From Venturia oleaginea (lineage: Eukaryota > Ascomycota > Dothideomycetes > Venturiales > Venturiaceae): a stretch of 64,000 bases of DNA. Positions 33,801 to 47,458 of this stretch are shown one piece after another. The stretch covers positions 372,001 to 436,000 of the forward strand of contig JABMLP010000025.1 of assembly GCA_013176395.1 (NCBI GenBank). The letters are read 5' to 3'. The notes below the pieces were generated by a model. The model ran no database searches, was not told the DNA's origin, and worked only from the letters and a program-made list of their open reading frames with translations. Numbering within the stretch: the stretch's first letter is position 1; the number at the start of each line of letters is the position of its first letter. The position numbers and the translations under genes are program-made.

Positions 33801-34916
33801 ATGCGTGTCTCCTCCATCACCCTCGTCGTGTTCGGCGCCGTCGCCGCCGCGAAGCTACAGGTCCGCGGTCTAATTCCAAGCTCGTCTGAGGACCTCACCA
33901 CCACCACGTCGACTACCAGGACCCGTACTGTTACCGCAACCAAGACTCGCTCCTGCTCCAACGGTGGTACCTCTTGTCAGACAGATGCCAGTCCAGCGGT
34001 CGTGCCATCCTCTACCCTCACTACATCCACCACCACTACCCAGAGCGCCGACGTGGTGCCAGCCACCGAGTCCAGCAGCTGCTCTACAGTTATCACTGTC
34101 GTTGTCAGCAGCTCCTCTGCCAGCACCGTCACTGTGAGCGCCACTACCACAGCTACCACGAGCATCACCAGCACCTTCACGCCTGCTGCACCAAGCTCAA
34201 GCACAGTCACTCCCATGCCTGCTGCGCCAAGTTCGAGTATCCAGGTAGGTTCATTATTGCTCTCCTCCTCGATTATATCTCTATTTCTTAACCTAGTGCT
34301 CAACTCAACTTCGATATCGATAAATTTCTGGCGATGACGGTTCTCTCAGATTGCCAGATTTTTATCGATGACGATCTCGTGTCAATGGCTATCAAAATGA
34401 ATGGCATAGTGGCGCAGAATCGACTAACCCGCATGCACCCAGGCCTCCACCGAGCTCACCTCCAAGCCTGCCGCATCAAGCTCGAGCACCGAGGTCTCTC
34501 CCGAGTTCACCTCCAAGCCGTCTGCCTCGTTCGCCTACCCTCCATGTGACTCTGGCAACTCAACCACCTACTACGGCACAGGCACCGGTTCCATCACGTC
34601 CTTGGTCAGTCAGTTTCCATCAGCTACCACACCAAATCCAAGCAGCACATTAGGCAGCGGGGTCTTCTCAAACAAGTCAAGCAAGACGACTGCGCCAGGT
34701 AATGGACTCGCCTTGATGGTCACTGCGCTCATGATGATCTTCATGTCTCTCGGAGACAAGCTCAGCCTCGTAAGCTTCACCTTCCTTTTCCTTGATTGCG
34801 TTTACACTCGGAGCATGGGATGTGCTGCCTTCATCATCGCGTACTTTGCCGTCGGAGGCTCTGCGTTCCTGCTCGGAGAGACGACATTGGAGCAGTTTCT
34901 GGATATGAGCGTGTAG
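33801..34916 (+). CDS. Secreted Ser/Thr-rich cell-surface protein
   Basis: Exons 33801-34244 and 34443-34916 give up to 305 residues. The intron is 198 bases, with a good branch sequence (ctaac) and CAG acceptor. A signal peptide (MRVSSITLVVFGAVAAA) is followed by a region made almost wholly of Ser, Thr, Ala and Pro, expected to be heavily O-mannosylated. The second exon has two degenerate ELTSKPA/EFTSKPS repeats and a small CDSGNSTTYYG module. A hydrophobic segment (GLALMVTALMMIFMSL) looks like a GPI-anchor signal. The frame nevertheless runs on for another ~60 hydrophobic residues, so the true 3' end may differ through an unseen intron. Confidence 0.6.
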
Positions 34917-35956
34917 CTTCGGAAATTCGAGGGAACCCGAGGATGCCGTAGGGCTGTGGAGGATGTGGAAAATAGCTTTGCCACTGCGCTGTGGATGGCA
35001 AGACTGCTTCATTATTAGACATGCACACCATCTCGCAATTCTCATCGCACAACATTTTCACTAACCACTGCAATCAGTGATTCCCTTTGGCTCAAGCCGC
35101 CTTTCACACGATCTCACTGGGTTGGGTGGAACACGGTCTTGCTTTGTTTGCGCACAAACACATAATTTCTGTATGATTAATGGGATGGATGGGTAATTAC
35201 GGTCGAATATGAGGCGCATTGACGTCTTCATCATTGCTCATACGATAGGCCCTTCAGAGTCTGCGCTGGGTGACTAGTGGCCTGTTATTTCAATAATGAA
35301 GAATTAATTCCTCAATTTCAGATTGAGATTGGCAAATTTCCATTCCAAGTTTGCCAGTGAATTACAGATATAGATCTTGGATCACACGCCTCGTATCAAT
35401 ATGAGCTAGACGACTAAATTCCAACTGATTCCGTTCCTAACTCTTCTCGTTTCGTCATGTTCATCTACGTCTGTTTGTTCTATACTCTCTGGAACGCACA
35501 CGAAGTTTTGGACATCTTTGTTGTTCATACGATGGGCTTTCGGTATGTATCGGATGATCAAAACCTTGGTATAGCAAAACGAGTAACTCAAGGTAGAACA
35601 CTATAATTCGCCGCCTCTAGGTACTGAACACGGCTTTCTTTCTCGAGTTTCTCCAATCGAGATTGATCCGATAAATGTCTGGCGATCCTCCTTCGTTGAT
35701 AACTGTCTGCATCACCGTCGATATTGATTTCGAGCTGAACAGGCATATGCCGTAAGAGCCTCCTGCATGATCCATTTTTTCTGATACAGCATGCTCTCGT
35801 AGTGATGGGATGACTGCTTGTTGAGCCTAATGTCCTGTAAAACTTGTCACTGTGAGAAGAGTTTGGGCCAAGATATCATTAGACATAGACATTACTTTCA
35901 TTACTCGCATCTCAATTAATAGATAGGCTTTCACACATAACTCTTATTTCCGCCCT
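34917..35956. other. Intergenic region, nothing recognised
   Basis: A convergent stretch of about 1 kb, somewhat AT-rich. I see no gene or repeat. Confidence 0.5.
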
Positions 35957-37756
35957 CTACCTCACCCCCCTCATCTTCTTCACCCTCTTCTGCCTCCTAC
36001 TACTAGCCCCACCCAACATTTTCCTAGCTTTCCTACTTCTCGCCACCTCAGTAGCATTAAACGGATTCGGCATCCTGGTAGTAGTATTATACGTCGCGCT
36101 CTTCGGCAAAATGACCGTCTGAATAGTCGAGTTGCCTTCTTGATACGTACTCGTCTGCGTCCCCTTCGTCAAATATCCCGCTCCCACCTCACTCTTTCCA
36201 GTGGCGATATCAAGGCTGGCAACAGCACGTTGGAACATTTCCAATGCGACAAAGGGTTGGTAAAAAGGGACTTCATGACCTGACTCGAAGATTCGTAAAA
36301 AGGAAAATTTACCTGCTTGTTTGACTTGGCCGTGGACGATGCCGTCGGAGGAGATGATGTCGGTGTACCCTGCTTCTTCGTAACCTGGGGCACCGATTTC
36401 GTGGGAGACGGCTTCGCCACCGAGCCAGTTGCAATTGTAGTCTGCGTCACCGGTGTACATGATTACCGTCAAATTTGCATCAATCAATTTCTTCATATCC
36501 GTGACTGTGGTAAGGGCGCGGCCGTCATCGCCTGTTGTGCCGAAAGCGGTTGACACGGCGGCGCTGGACTCGGAGTAATTCACGTATGCGCCAATTGCTT
36601 GCTGGACCTTGGGAGTGTTGAGGTAGTGGACAAAGAACTCTGGTGGGAATGGATCTGGTTCAAGTTCTCTAATGTCATATTCATCTCTCCCAGACACAAT
36701 ATCGAATACGTTTTCAACTTGAAGGTAGCAGAAGTTATCAGCGTAGGAACAGACTTCGTTGATGCCGCGGGTATTGCAGTCGACAATCATATCGTAGCAG
36801 TTGCCGGGGCCGTAGAGGTTGTTATACATCCATGCTTTCATACTGTCGTTGTAAGGTGCGTAGTTGTAGGTGTTTCCAGGATCGACGGAGTAATTGTAGT
36901 AGGCCTGGTATTGGATCAGAGGATCGTACCAGCCATTTCCAATGAGGACACCGGCGAGGTTGATTTCTTTTGCATCTTCAGTTAGGTTTGCGTTTTGCTC
37001 CAAAATGTACTCGTTGAAGACTGGACCGTAGTGGCCACCACTGCTAGGGAGTCAGTCATGGGTGCGAGAATTCTGGACCGTAATTACTCACTAGGATTCA
37101 GTCGTAAAGAAAAACTCTTCGCGCGAATACTGTGGGAACGCGCCCATGAAGGCTTGCAGAGTCTTGTACATGCTCTGTGCAGCAGCTGGAGTGGAATCGG
37201 CAGTCAAACTCTGGTTGAAGTAGCTGTACGTCCCACAAGCCCAATCGGTGGCGTAGTCCGGGCATGTTGCATCTGGCAGCACGGTAACCTGTTTACTGTA
37301 ACCATCTGTGTATGCAGAGACGGGGATGGAGTAGGAGAATCCCACTTGAGTTGGATGATCGATAAACAGCATGTTGGACACATTTGTCCAAGAGTATGGA
37401 TTGTTGTATGGGCTTCCGTCCTCATCGATAAAGCATGGTCCCAATTCCTGGAATAATCCGATCATACTGGAGGATCCAGGTCCACCATTGATCCAAACCG
37501 TCAGCGGCGCGTCTGTAGCATTTTGATTCCTCGCTTCGAAGAACCACCAAAAGACATGTTCGTTTTCTCCAATGTCTGCGTATCCAGAATAACTCTTTAC
37601 ATTTGGATCTAGTTCGCAGATTCCAGTTGGCACTTCTTTGTATCTAACACTGATATTCGCACAGCCTTTTGCTTGAATCAAATCTGTGGGAGCTGGCACG
37701 AATTGGGCATATGACAACTGCAATGCCAAAGCAGCGAGCGCAAGAAGACGAGACAT
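35957..37756 (-). CDS. Secreted serine carboxypeptidase (peptidase S10)
   Basis: The enzyme removes amino acids from protein C-termini, usually at acid pH, in the vacuole or outside the cell. Exons 37756-37092 and 37040-35957 give 582 residues with a signal peptide (MSRLLALAALALQLSYAQ). The family boxes are NGGPGSSS at 90-97 (oxyanion region), TESYGGHYGP with the nucleophile near residue 221, YTGDADYNCNW with the aspartate near 422 and FESGHEVPFYQP with the histidine near 477. The intron splits the tyrosine codon of ESYGG, and reading through it would meet a stop. About 100 extra residues end in a basic tail (RRQKRVKKMRG). Many N-glycosylation sites are present. Confidence 0.93.
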
Positions 37757-38520
37757 TATCCTGCGAACGTGTTTGTCAGCTCAGGCCCGTGTATCAGTCG
37801 GTTGAAAGAATTGGAAAGATGATATACATACAGCTGTAGATTAGCGAAAGCTCTTTGTAGCTCCCCACGTCCCAAGAGCTAGCAAAGAAGCAGCGATTGG
37901 AGATGACGGCATGGTTCAAGCCGTTCTGGAATCATGAAGCTGGCCGAAAGATGTGGATGCGAATATCAGACTTTTACAGGCAGCTTTGAAGCGTAACCTT
38001 CCTAATGGAGATAGGTTTGTAGATTCACGCCCGACTCAGCTTTGGATACCCACTACCCGCCTGCAGTCAGCACGTCTAGCGCCTCACGCTCACAAAGCTT
38101 TGTAGGTAGGAACATCATGGCAGGGTAGCATACTACAGACGGATTCAATGACACAAGGTACCACAAGAGATAAGGATGAGCTGCCTTTCTTCCTGTTGAT
38201 TGTAAAGGTTACGCTGGAGAGAAAGATGCTTTGCTCAGGAACAGATGAGCACTTGCAGGGAATCTTGCTTGACCGAGGTCGATCCGCCCTGATGGTTGAC
38301 TCGACTCCATGCCCTCCACTCAGTACGAGTACGAATACTGTGTAATTACTATGTAGAAGGAAATGGAGGTATTGTGTTGTTCATGCTAAGCCTTTCACAA
38401 GGAAAAGCCAGGATGCTACGGTGCCAGAAACGATGACGTTGATTGAGCCGAGCGATGACCTGCTCCACCCTCAAACACATCTCTGATTCTATATCTCGAG
38501 ATAGATGACGAGTCTTATAG
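37757..38520. other. Divergent intergenic region
   Basis: No gene is seen between the divergent starts of the carboxypeptidase and the ABC1-family gene. Confidence 0.5.
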
Positions 38521-40710
38521 ATGATGAGGTCGGCCTTCAATACTGGTCGCCTCTGTCTTCGCCAAGCATGCAATGCCACACGCCAGAGTCCTATACTAAC
38601 GAATCCACGCCTCTACTCGACCTCGCCCCCCAATTCCTTCCTCCGCAATGTCTTCAGATTCCAGAGACCGCCTCCTCCCCCCCATGGGACCAAGATACTC
38701 TTCGCTGCCGCCACCCTCACGCCGGCTGCTATGGTAGCCATCAGCGGTGACAATGGCGACGACACAATGACTGGAGAGCAGAAGATGCTAGAGGCTTCAC
38801 ATGAGGAACTGATCAATCGTGTTCCTAAGCGCCTAGAGAATTCGAAAAGGATAAGGAGAGGCATATACTTCTGGATAGATGCGTACATCGTGGAGCCAGT
38901 ATGCACGGGACTGCGTTTCTTGCATTTGGTCTTCATATTCGTGCCTGTCATCGTGACCATTCCCGTCATCTGGTTGGGAGCTCGGAGGCCAGATAGGGAC
39001 AATGAAAGAGGCGGGACTCTGTGGTGGTACGCGCTATTAGTCAACAGCTTGGAGAGAGCAGGCGCAGCGTTTATCAAGGTACTGGAAACAATAGTCTAAA
39101 GTACGGCAGTTGTCGTCACTAATGTACGTTCATGTAGCTTGGACAATGGGCAGCTTCCAGGACAGATATCTTTCCAACAGAGATGTGCGCAATCATGTCC
39201 TCGCTCCATTCCAACGCACCCGCACATTCCCTACACAAAACCAAGAAGATCGTCGAGAACGCTTTCGATGGTCGTCGATTCGAGGATATATTCGAAGAGT
39301 TTAATGAGACGCCATTGGGTGTCGGAGCAATCGCGCAAGTATACAAGGCAAAGCTAAAATCTGACTTGGCTCGTCCAGGAGATCCGGATATAGAGAAGCC
39401 TCCGAAATGGGAGAATACGCTGCGCAAGAACGTAAATGCTGCCCTCAAAAGCAGTCCATCGCGGGTGCCATCAACATATGTTGCCATCAAAGTCCTGCAT
39501 CCCAACATTGAGAAGATCGTTCGACGAGATCTGAAAATCATGGGTTTCTTTGCGTCCATCATCAATATTATACCCACAATGGAATGGCTATCATTTCCCG
39601 ACGAAGTGAAGCAATTTGGCGAGATGATGAGACTACAGCTTGATCTGCGCATTGAAGCAGCGAATCTCAAGATATTCAGACAGAATTTCAAGGAGCGAAC
39701 AACTGCGTGGTTCCCATACCCATATGCCGATTACACGACACGCGAGGTGTTGGTTGAAGAGTTCGCCACTGGTATTCCGTTGGAGGATTTCCTTGTCAAT
39801 GGTGGGGGCGTTTTTCAAAAAGAGATCGCAGACGAGGGACTAGATGCATTCCTACACATGCTTCTCATCGACAACTTTATCCATGCCGATTTACATCCCG
39901 GAAACATCATGGTCCGCTTCTACAAACCAGAACAACTCGACGTGCCAACTTTCCGCAAAAAGAAGCACGGTAAAGAAGAGCTCGAGAAATCAACGGACGT
40001 GACAGAAGAAGTCCTGCAACAACTACGACCATACAAGAACAAATCAAAGGAATGGGAAGCACAGCTTCAACGCATCGATGATGACGGATACAGACCCCAA
40101 CTCATCTTCATCGATACAGGCCTCGTAACAGAGCTAAACGCGAAAAATCGCGCAAACTTCCTAGATCTCTTCAAAGCCGTGGCGGAATTCGATGGCTACA
40201 AAGCCGGTCACCTAATGGTCGAACGCTGCCGCCAACCCGACGCCGTCATCGATGGGGAGGTCTTCGCACTACGGATGCAACATCTCGTCCTAGGCGTGAA
40301 AAGCAAAACATTCGCACTCGGCAACATCAAGATCGGCGATATCCTCAACGAAGTCTTGAGCATGGTGCGCACGCATCACGTCAGACTCGAAGGTGATTTC
40401 GTCAATGTTGTGCTGAGTATTCTGCTGTTGGAGGGGATTGGCCGCAATCTGAACCCCGAGTTGGATCTCTTTGCTGGAGCTTTACCGATACTGAGGCAGA
40501 TGGGTACGAAGGGCAATACAGTCGAAATGCTGAGGAGTGGCGATTTCTCGATGTTGAAGGTCTGGGCTGGGCTTGAGGCGAGAACGTTTTTGCAGGCTTC
40601 GGTTGAGAGTGTAAGTTTTATTTTCTCCTGGGACTGCTTTGTGCGTGCTAATAATGTGTGTGCAGGTCGAGAATTGCGTCAAGTATGACTTGCTGTCACC
40701 GAATATCTAA
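38521..40710 (+). CDS. Mitochondrial ABC1/ADCK2-type atypical kinase (Cqd1-like)
   Basis: Exons 38521-39078, 39138-40610 and 40666-40710 give 691 residues. The N-terminus is Arg-rich and Ser-rich (presequence-like), followed by a membrane segment (VFIFVPVIVTIPVIWLG). The UbiB/ADCK protein-kinase-like domain carries the family KxGQ motif at 186-189 (KLGQWAASR, split by intron 1). It also has GVGAIAQVYKA in place of the normal glycine loop, VAIKVLHP with the lysine, HADLHPGN and IDTGLV for metal binding. The ADCK2 branch, yeast YPL109c/Cqd1, affects coenzyme Q distribution and phospholipid balance in the inner membrane; that assignment is by resemblance. The last exon encodes only 14 residues plus the stop. 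Confidence 0.88.
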
Positions 40711-41507
40711 TGACAGGATACGATGTGTAGATATCCTTATACCTAATGGGAGGAGTCTATCATAACATGAGGTTAATATTCAGCTCTACTCATGACTTGC
40801 ATACTCTGTGATGGGACCTTTTCTGTTTCCCTGCTTTCAATTTGTGCAACTACTCCGAGTCTGATACCGTGCCATTCCTCAAAAATAGCTTCGTTCGTGG
40901 CGTGGACCGAATCAGCTCGCACCAGGAACAGAGATAGACAACCTTGGAGCGAGCACTGTGAATCTGGGAAGTATTTTCGTGTAAATAATTTTCGAAACTA
41001 GCATTGTCCTTCCCTTCCACGTCCTCATCAATGATAAATAAGACAAGAATTATCGTTGTAAAAAAAGTCGTAGGGAAAAGAGATCATCAGAACTCACTCC
41101 ATCCTAAACATCTTACAATACATGACATTCATCAAATCCCAATCCTCATCAAAGAAACGCACGAAACACAGCACAAACAAGCCAAATTCCCCAGGAACGC
41201 CATGTATGTCTACCGAACTCCAATCCTGTCCCACAGAGAAACTTAGGAATAAAGAACCTGTGCGACTGAGCCATCAGCAAAAGGCCGGGAAATCAAACGC
41301 CGGAAGCGAAACTTTTACGCCGAGAGTCCAGAACTAGCGCACAAAGGGGACGAAAGAAAACGAACAAATAGATAAGCAAATCCTTGTTTTCGAAAAGAGC
41401 ACCAGGGGAGACAAGTCATGTACTTGGTATATGTGCCTCTTACTGCCTCTCTTTTCTTCCATTCTTTGGTGTGTAAGCATGATAATGCGACATGAATGAA
41501 ATGCGCA
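40711..41507. other. Convergent intergenic region
   Basis: No supportable gene; short plus-strand frames at 41004-41337 have no recognisable features. Confidence 0.5.
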
Positions 41508-43803
41508 TCAATTGAAGCGGCCCATGAGTGGAGCGCGTCGAGGAGTCTTGTCATGCGTGCCAGAGTGCTTGCGTTTGCGAGGTGGTGTCATGATGTCCTC
41601 AGCCGTCCTTCCAGGGAGGACCGGTGCTGATATGTTGCTGGTATGTGGCCGCCCGGAGAGTTGACGGGAGCGGTCTTGGTTGTTGCGGAATGAACTGATG
41701 ATGCCGCGGTTGAAATTTCGTATCAGGTGTTCTGTGACGCTGCGCTTTTGAGTGGGCGTTATGTCGGCAGCGTCAGTTGGTGGTGGTGGTGGTGAGGTTG
41801 ACTCCTCCTCGTTCACTTCCGGCTCCTCCTCACCCTCATAATCTCCCATGTCGAGAAACGCGTCGATGACATTGCAGTCACCCTCAGAGTCGTCCTCGGT
41901 GTCGAAGTCATCAGAATCAACTTCTGTAGTTCCGTCAGGTCGAGTTGAAACAAAAGGATAGAACGCCTCGGGCGGACCTATCAACATTGGGCCATTCGCC
42001 TCCATGACAAAGCGACCGTCTTGATATCTTTGACCAGGCATGCCACCGAATACGCCACTCATCATAACATCGAACGGTCTTTGGATACCATGGGAGAGGT
42101 CACTGTTGTCACTTTCGTAACCTAAGTTCTGATTGGAAACTAGCGGACTGTTGCTCGTGGTGCTACCAGGTGTGGCCATGCCGCTTCTTGTGGCCCCCAA
42201 GAATGGCACGCGAGCTCGGTGAATTTTCAGCTGCTTTGTGTTTGGATCAATGAAAGCCATGGCCTTTTTCTCATCCACGACGAATGAGCCCATGACAGGG
42301 CCCTTCGCAGTGCGCCTGCCTCTTGGAAACGGCTTCGGGGTGGCCGTGGCACTGTGGATGGTCGAGGGCGATCTGCGATGCAAGAGTGACTTAGGGGTGG
42401 ACACATTTCTGGGAGGTGGCAGATCATCGTCAGTAGTATCTCCATCAGCTACGTTGAGGTTAGCACATAGCAAAGATTCGAAAGCGATTCATCATACAAT
42501 TGTAGCCTTCGAGGCCAGCTTCAGAAGAATCGCCCCCATCAGACCCGCTTTCATCGATATCATGCCAAGAGAAAAGATTTGCACTGGCTTCGTCTTCGCC
42601 GAAGTCCCAGCATGAACCTTCATTATCACTAGCTGAGGCGTTACCGAGTTCGAAATCTATGTCATTTTCGATGCCATCTCGCAGTGAGGTTGGCAAATTG
42701 TCTTGTGCCGCGAATGTGTCGCCATCCATGAGGTCGGGAAAGACATTCAAGTCAGTCTCAGCAGAGCTCTCGCGGCTGCTCTGTGCAACCTGAACTTCAA
42801 GGTCGAAACGCACCCGCCTGGCAGATACATCTGATTGGGTACGCTTGTTCGGACGAGGCGTGAAGAGATCGAGTTCTTCATCATCGTCGAGCATGACGTT
42901 GTAGTTGAGAAAAGTGTCAGCATACTCATATGTGTCGCCATATTCAGAGCTCCAGAACGAGTCCATATCGAAAGGCGGTTCATCATCGCTGTCCAAAGGT
43001 CCGTTGGGGCGCCCACAGACTGATGATGCGTCATCTGGCTTGCCAGCAGCCAGCCTTGCACTCTCTTCTTGGATGATCATCATTTCTTCAAGCTGCTCAA
43101 CATCGGTGTCTTGAGAGTCATCGAGCTGGTCAAGAAGAGTCACTTCATCTTCGTCGTCAGAGCTCTGAATGGCTTGCTCATAGTCATTCATGTCAATGTC
43201 GTCGTCGTCGTTATCAGTGGCAGGGACACCCTCATATTTGAGGAGGCCATCGGGATTGTTGGAGAGCCGTCGATCGATGCGTTTGCGGGGATAAGTATTG
43301 CCATCCGTGTCGAGTTCGGTCGTGCTGAGGACTGTATTTGCAGTCATTTCACTCATAGTGCGTTTTCGCTTGCCATTTGACGCAGGAGTGAGAGCACCGA
43401 TGTCACAAGATTGCCCCGCCTGACGATTGGCTGTCCCAATTGGAGAGACAGAGCCAACTATGTTCGAGTCAAGGCCTTGTTCGTCCTGATTGCCTTGTTG
43501 AGCACCGTCAGACGGGGCCAAAGTTCCCGGCTCTTCATCGTCGGCCTCATTGTCGTCTTCGTCGCTGCTTGCTTCGTCGTCGCCATTGCTTTCGTCTTCC
43601 TCTGTTGTGTCTCCTTCGCCCGAGATTTGGCCGTGGTTCGTCTTCCTTACGCTTCTTCCAAGAATTGTCTTCCCGGCATGCGGCTTGTTCTTCCGAGAGT
43701 GTCCGTCGGTTTGTGTAGAAGAGGAAGATGGAGTATGTCCCACGTCTTCTGGGCTCACGCAAGCACCATGGACAGGTGGCGTGATAGATGGTGATTTTCC
43801 CAT
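41508..43803 (-). CDS. Large acidic, probably nuclear, unknown protein
   Basis: Exons 43803-42498 and 42448-41508 give 748 residues. Acidic runs dominate (DDEASSDEDDNEADDEE, DNDDDDIDMNDYE, DDDEELDLF), separated by basic patches that may be nuclear localisation signals (NGKRKRTMSE, PRKRIDRR, PPRKRKH). A region rich in Pro, Ser and Arg precedes KGPVMGSFVVDEKKAMAF, an ordered-looking block also containing LKIHRARVPFLGATR. The protein ends RRAPLMGRFN. The layout recalls fungal transcriptional coactivators of the Ifh1 kind, but this is a weak resemblance. Confidence 0.68.
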
Positions 43804-45931
43804 TTGTGGAGTATGAAAATTTGGTTATTCTAGCTGTAACGATGGAATAATCTTTGAGTGGTGTTGGGTGTTGTATAAAAGATTGTGTCGCTCGGCTCGT
43901 ACTGTCTGATCGAGTGCGAGTGGCTGATAAAGGCTACGCGGAAGCGACTTTGGTGGGAGGGGTAATAATTTCTGACCAGATTCTGTTCTGGAGGGTGTAG
44001 ACTCTGGGTCTGTGAGGAGGGGGGGGTTCGAGGTGGTTTGTCGAGTCGGTCGGTCTTTCCTAGCAGCGCAGGCCAGACCCCGCGGGCGAGTATGATCTGA
44101 AGTTCTTTTTGAGTGGGCTGGGTCGGCAACAAGCGATTGAGCTCGAAGTCGAACGTAATATATCTTCCTTAGTCTTGAAATCCTCGGTGAGCAAGCCATC
44201 TAGAGAGGCGCAAGTACAGCACCCCCCTAGAGGAGATTTATAGCTCAACGATAGCCATGGGCACGAAATCAAGGAGAAGATATAGTGGTGAATGCTGTAG
44301 TTGTCGGATTATGTGTATATTTCTGGATTGGCTGGTGTTGTGGAGTTGGGTGAGAAGAGGTCCCTTCGTGAAGTTTTCTCTAACGGGACCTGCCTGCACG
44401 GCCCCGAAATGTAGAAAATATGGGGCGCCCTCGTTAAGTCGGTGTGAGCCCGAGGCGATTGGCTACAATCAACAATTGGAGCTGTCTACCACCAAGAAAA
44501 TGAAAACCCCTCAAGACCGTTGGTAACACCTGAGCATCTCTCAATTAACCAGCTCTCCTCATCCTCATCCTCCTGTGCCCAGATACGCAATGCTGCCTAA
44601 CTACCCAATTCCGATCTTCTCAATCATTTCGCCCGCAAAAACATTTCTTAGACCCCAGTACACTAGATGCCATGAGCCGCCGCTGGCCAGGCTATCCTTG
44701 TGGACATCCAAAAAGATCCGGAGTCGTCGTTGGAGTCATACGACGCCTCTCTCACCTCTAGACATTGGATCCTGAAATGCTGCTTCAGAATCTCCTTCTC
44801 TCCATCAAAACATGCGAAAGACGCGTCTCAAGGCGCACTTCATCTTTCCTGCCACGTCGTTTCTGTTAAGAATGTCGGTGTGTGCAACTTCGCGGGGCCA
44901 ATAGGGAGTATCGCCATGATCTGACTCCGCGATGCAGGCTTCACGCGTTAGAGCGACGGTTTTCACTGGGGGCGCTTGCAAGGCTTCTGGTCAACCTGTT
45001 CGCTGGTAACAGAGCACGTGTCCATGTGTTTCCACTTTCCACCTACGTACCGAAGCGATTGTCAATCCTTTGTGAATGGAGCTAGGAATCTGAAACAATC
45101 GATCGTCTTGACGCTGCCCATGAGCAATATCGGCCTCTTGGTGACACCAGTTTTGGCCATTTAGACAATAATGTCGAGCAGCACCCGTTCTTCACCGCTG
45201 ACTTCTGAAAAGTAATGTGCCTTCATCTATGCACTCGAATTCACCTCAGTGGTTCCGGAGTAGATATCCGCAGTGCTACCTGCTCGCATCAACGCATACG
45301 ACCCACCACCTCCGCCTCACGCTTAACAGAGATGGAAAGCACCTGGCTTCAAGATCTACAGGAACAAACCGCTCTCCGTCCTGACCGCAAGATGTGGCTC
45401 GGAAGGAAAGCCATCACTTTCTGTGAAATGCTTGCTTACCCACTCAACGTCCAAGATCAATGGTTGATTGCTTCGATTCTTGAATCTTGCGTTAGCACAT
45501 TTCGAGTATAAAGCTCTTAGCTCACATCGTAACTGCTGGAGGTCAGGGGTTATTAGAATGAGGAAGCCCTCGTGCCAGGATGACAGGGGTTGGAAGAAAA
45601 GAAAAGTCAAGCTCAGAATATCTCAGCATATCAGTTCTCACCGTATCCTTTCGTCATATCGAGAAGGGATGAAGAATGGAATGTAATCTTGCCGCAGATA
45701 TTGGGAATTCGAGGACGATATTTTATCCAAGGTTGATAAACAAGATCTCAGTGACGTTATGAACGACTTTCTTTTACCAAGCCACAGGAAAATGAGAGAC
45801 AGTAATCCATCATCCTCTTCCTCTCTTTACAGGGTAGCACAACGTTTCAGCACCCTCTTCCAGCTCCGTCGACCTTAGCCACGTATAACTTCTCACCTCT
45901 TTCCACACAGAGCCAACCTCCTCAACCCCAC
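43804..45931. other. Longest gene-poor stretch (2.1 kb)
   Basis: No gene is convincing. An ATG-led frame at 45332-45511 (59 residues, containing MWLGRKAITFCEMLAYP) has protein-like composition but no partner exon or family. The first 400 bases upstream of 43803 probably hold the promoter of the acidic-protein gene. Confidence 0.4.
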
Positions 45932-47458
45932 TCATGGCCTAAACATCAGAATCCCCCTTTCATAAAGCCCAGTCACGAAACCAATACCCCTCTTCAAATC
46001 CCTGACAACACTAGTACTCAACCCAAATTCCCCCAATCCACCGACAAATAAATCCTTAATCTTCCCTTCGGAATTACCATCCCACTCTGCGACCCAACTC
46101 ATTGCCCTCGGGCGTTCTTCTATAGGCCGTAATTTCTCCTTCCCACCTGCCGCCATTCCTCCCTTTCCGTCAATATCATAAAAATGGTTCGTCTTGGATA
46201 CATTTGCTATAGCAGGCACCCAGGGATGTCCGGCCATCAGGAGAGTGCCGGCAGAATCGGTTTTAAGATTATCGATCCAGAAGGGTACGGACACTTTTTG
46301 AGTGCGGATGAGATCGTGCGTTGTGGTGCTGATAGCGTAGATGGAGAACGAAGGTGTTGTCGTTGACGCAACAGCAACATGCGTCGAGTTTAACTTGGTA
46401 ATACCATTTGCAAAAGGAATTCCGTCGGCAACAATCTTCGTCTCCTTTGTTTTTAGATTAAGGTAGGCGACTGAACCTCCGGGAAAGGAGAGATATGTCT
46501 CGAGTGTAGCTTCTATCTTGAAGTCGCGGACTTCGTATCTATGGTCGTTCGTGACTAGGATTTCGTGATCTGAGATGGGAGTGATACTATTTGGTGTATG
46601 AAGCAAGCGATGTTTAATCGTTTGTAAATAGGTCACACCAGTAACCTCATTATCGACTTCGAAGACTTCAATCGTAGGACCGGCTTCCGCATGATTGGCG
46701 ACATAGAGCGTTCTCGTTTCTGGATGATACCCAAGACCGAGTGGATGGAAATTCGACCGTTGACTAGTGCTGAACCCATCGAGTCGCAATTGGTGGATTT
46801 GCGGCTTGTCGTCCCAGGAGGATTCGGAGTACTTGAGGTACCAGAGTGCACCGACCGTTTCCGTTGGATCGATGAACGTTCCCTATAAAACCAACAGCCA
46901 ACCCAGTCAGCCTTTCTTCCAATACACCCCACTACATGGTTGAAGAACTCAACTCACCATGACGGTATTCCATTTATCCCTTCCAGGATCACAACTAAAA
47001 ATCACGGCACCCCGTTTCTCATCCATAACCACATCCTCACAATTCCTGACTTCGTTTTCGAACGCGACCTTGTGTGCGGAGAAGTTATTTACATTCTTGA
47101 TAAGGGCGGGATGGTTGCGAATCATAAGGTAGGCTGGATAGAGATGGTCGACGAGGAAGGGCCCTGCTACAGCGAGGAAAATGGCGAACTGTCATTGTGT
47201 AAGCGTTGCGCAAACTGGATCGACAGTCTTTTTTGCTGTTGAGATTTTTTGGAGTGCGAGGGTTGAACCATTCTTATGATTGTGATGAGAAGCACGTTGG
47301 TTTCTGCCACTTTTCGAGAGAAAGTTACGATAGTCACTTTCCACGAGTAGAGGGAAGCCGTCGGAATCGACGGAAACTGACAATGACATAAAGCCTCGAT
47401 GAACCGATGAGGGAAGATTCAATGAACTTACAATCGCCCTCCTTGTCCATGTACCCAT
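45932..47458 (-). CDS. Paraoxonase/arylesterase-like beta-propeller protein, membrane anchored
   Basis: Exons 47458-47432, 47188-46958 and 46882-45932 give 402 residues. The first exon encodes nine residues (MGTWTRRAI), and the first intron is 243 bases. A hydrophobic anchor (FAIFLAVAGPFLVDHLYP) is like the uncleaved signal of mammalian paraoxonases. The six-bladed propeller follows, with NCEDVVMDEKRGAVIFSCD at the start, LGLGYHPETRTLYVANH, HTPNSITPISDHEILVTND with the calcium-ligand asparagine and aspartate, and PFWIDNLKTDSAGTLLMAGH near the end. Such proteins hydrolyse lactones or aryl esters; the natural substrate is unknown. Confidence 0.87.

Noticed and set aside
45332..45511. 59-residue plus-strand frame with protein-like composition
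   Set aside because: Too short and isolated to support; no recognised motif.
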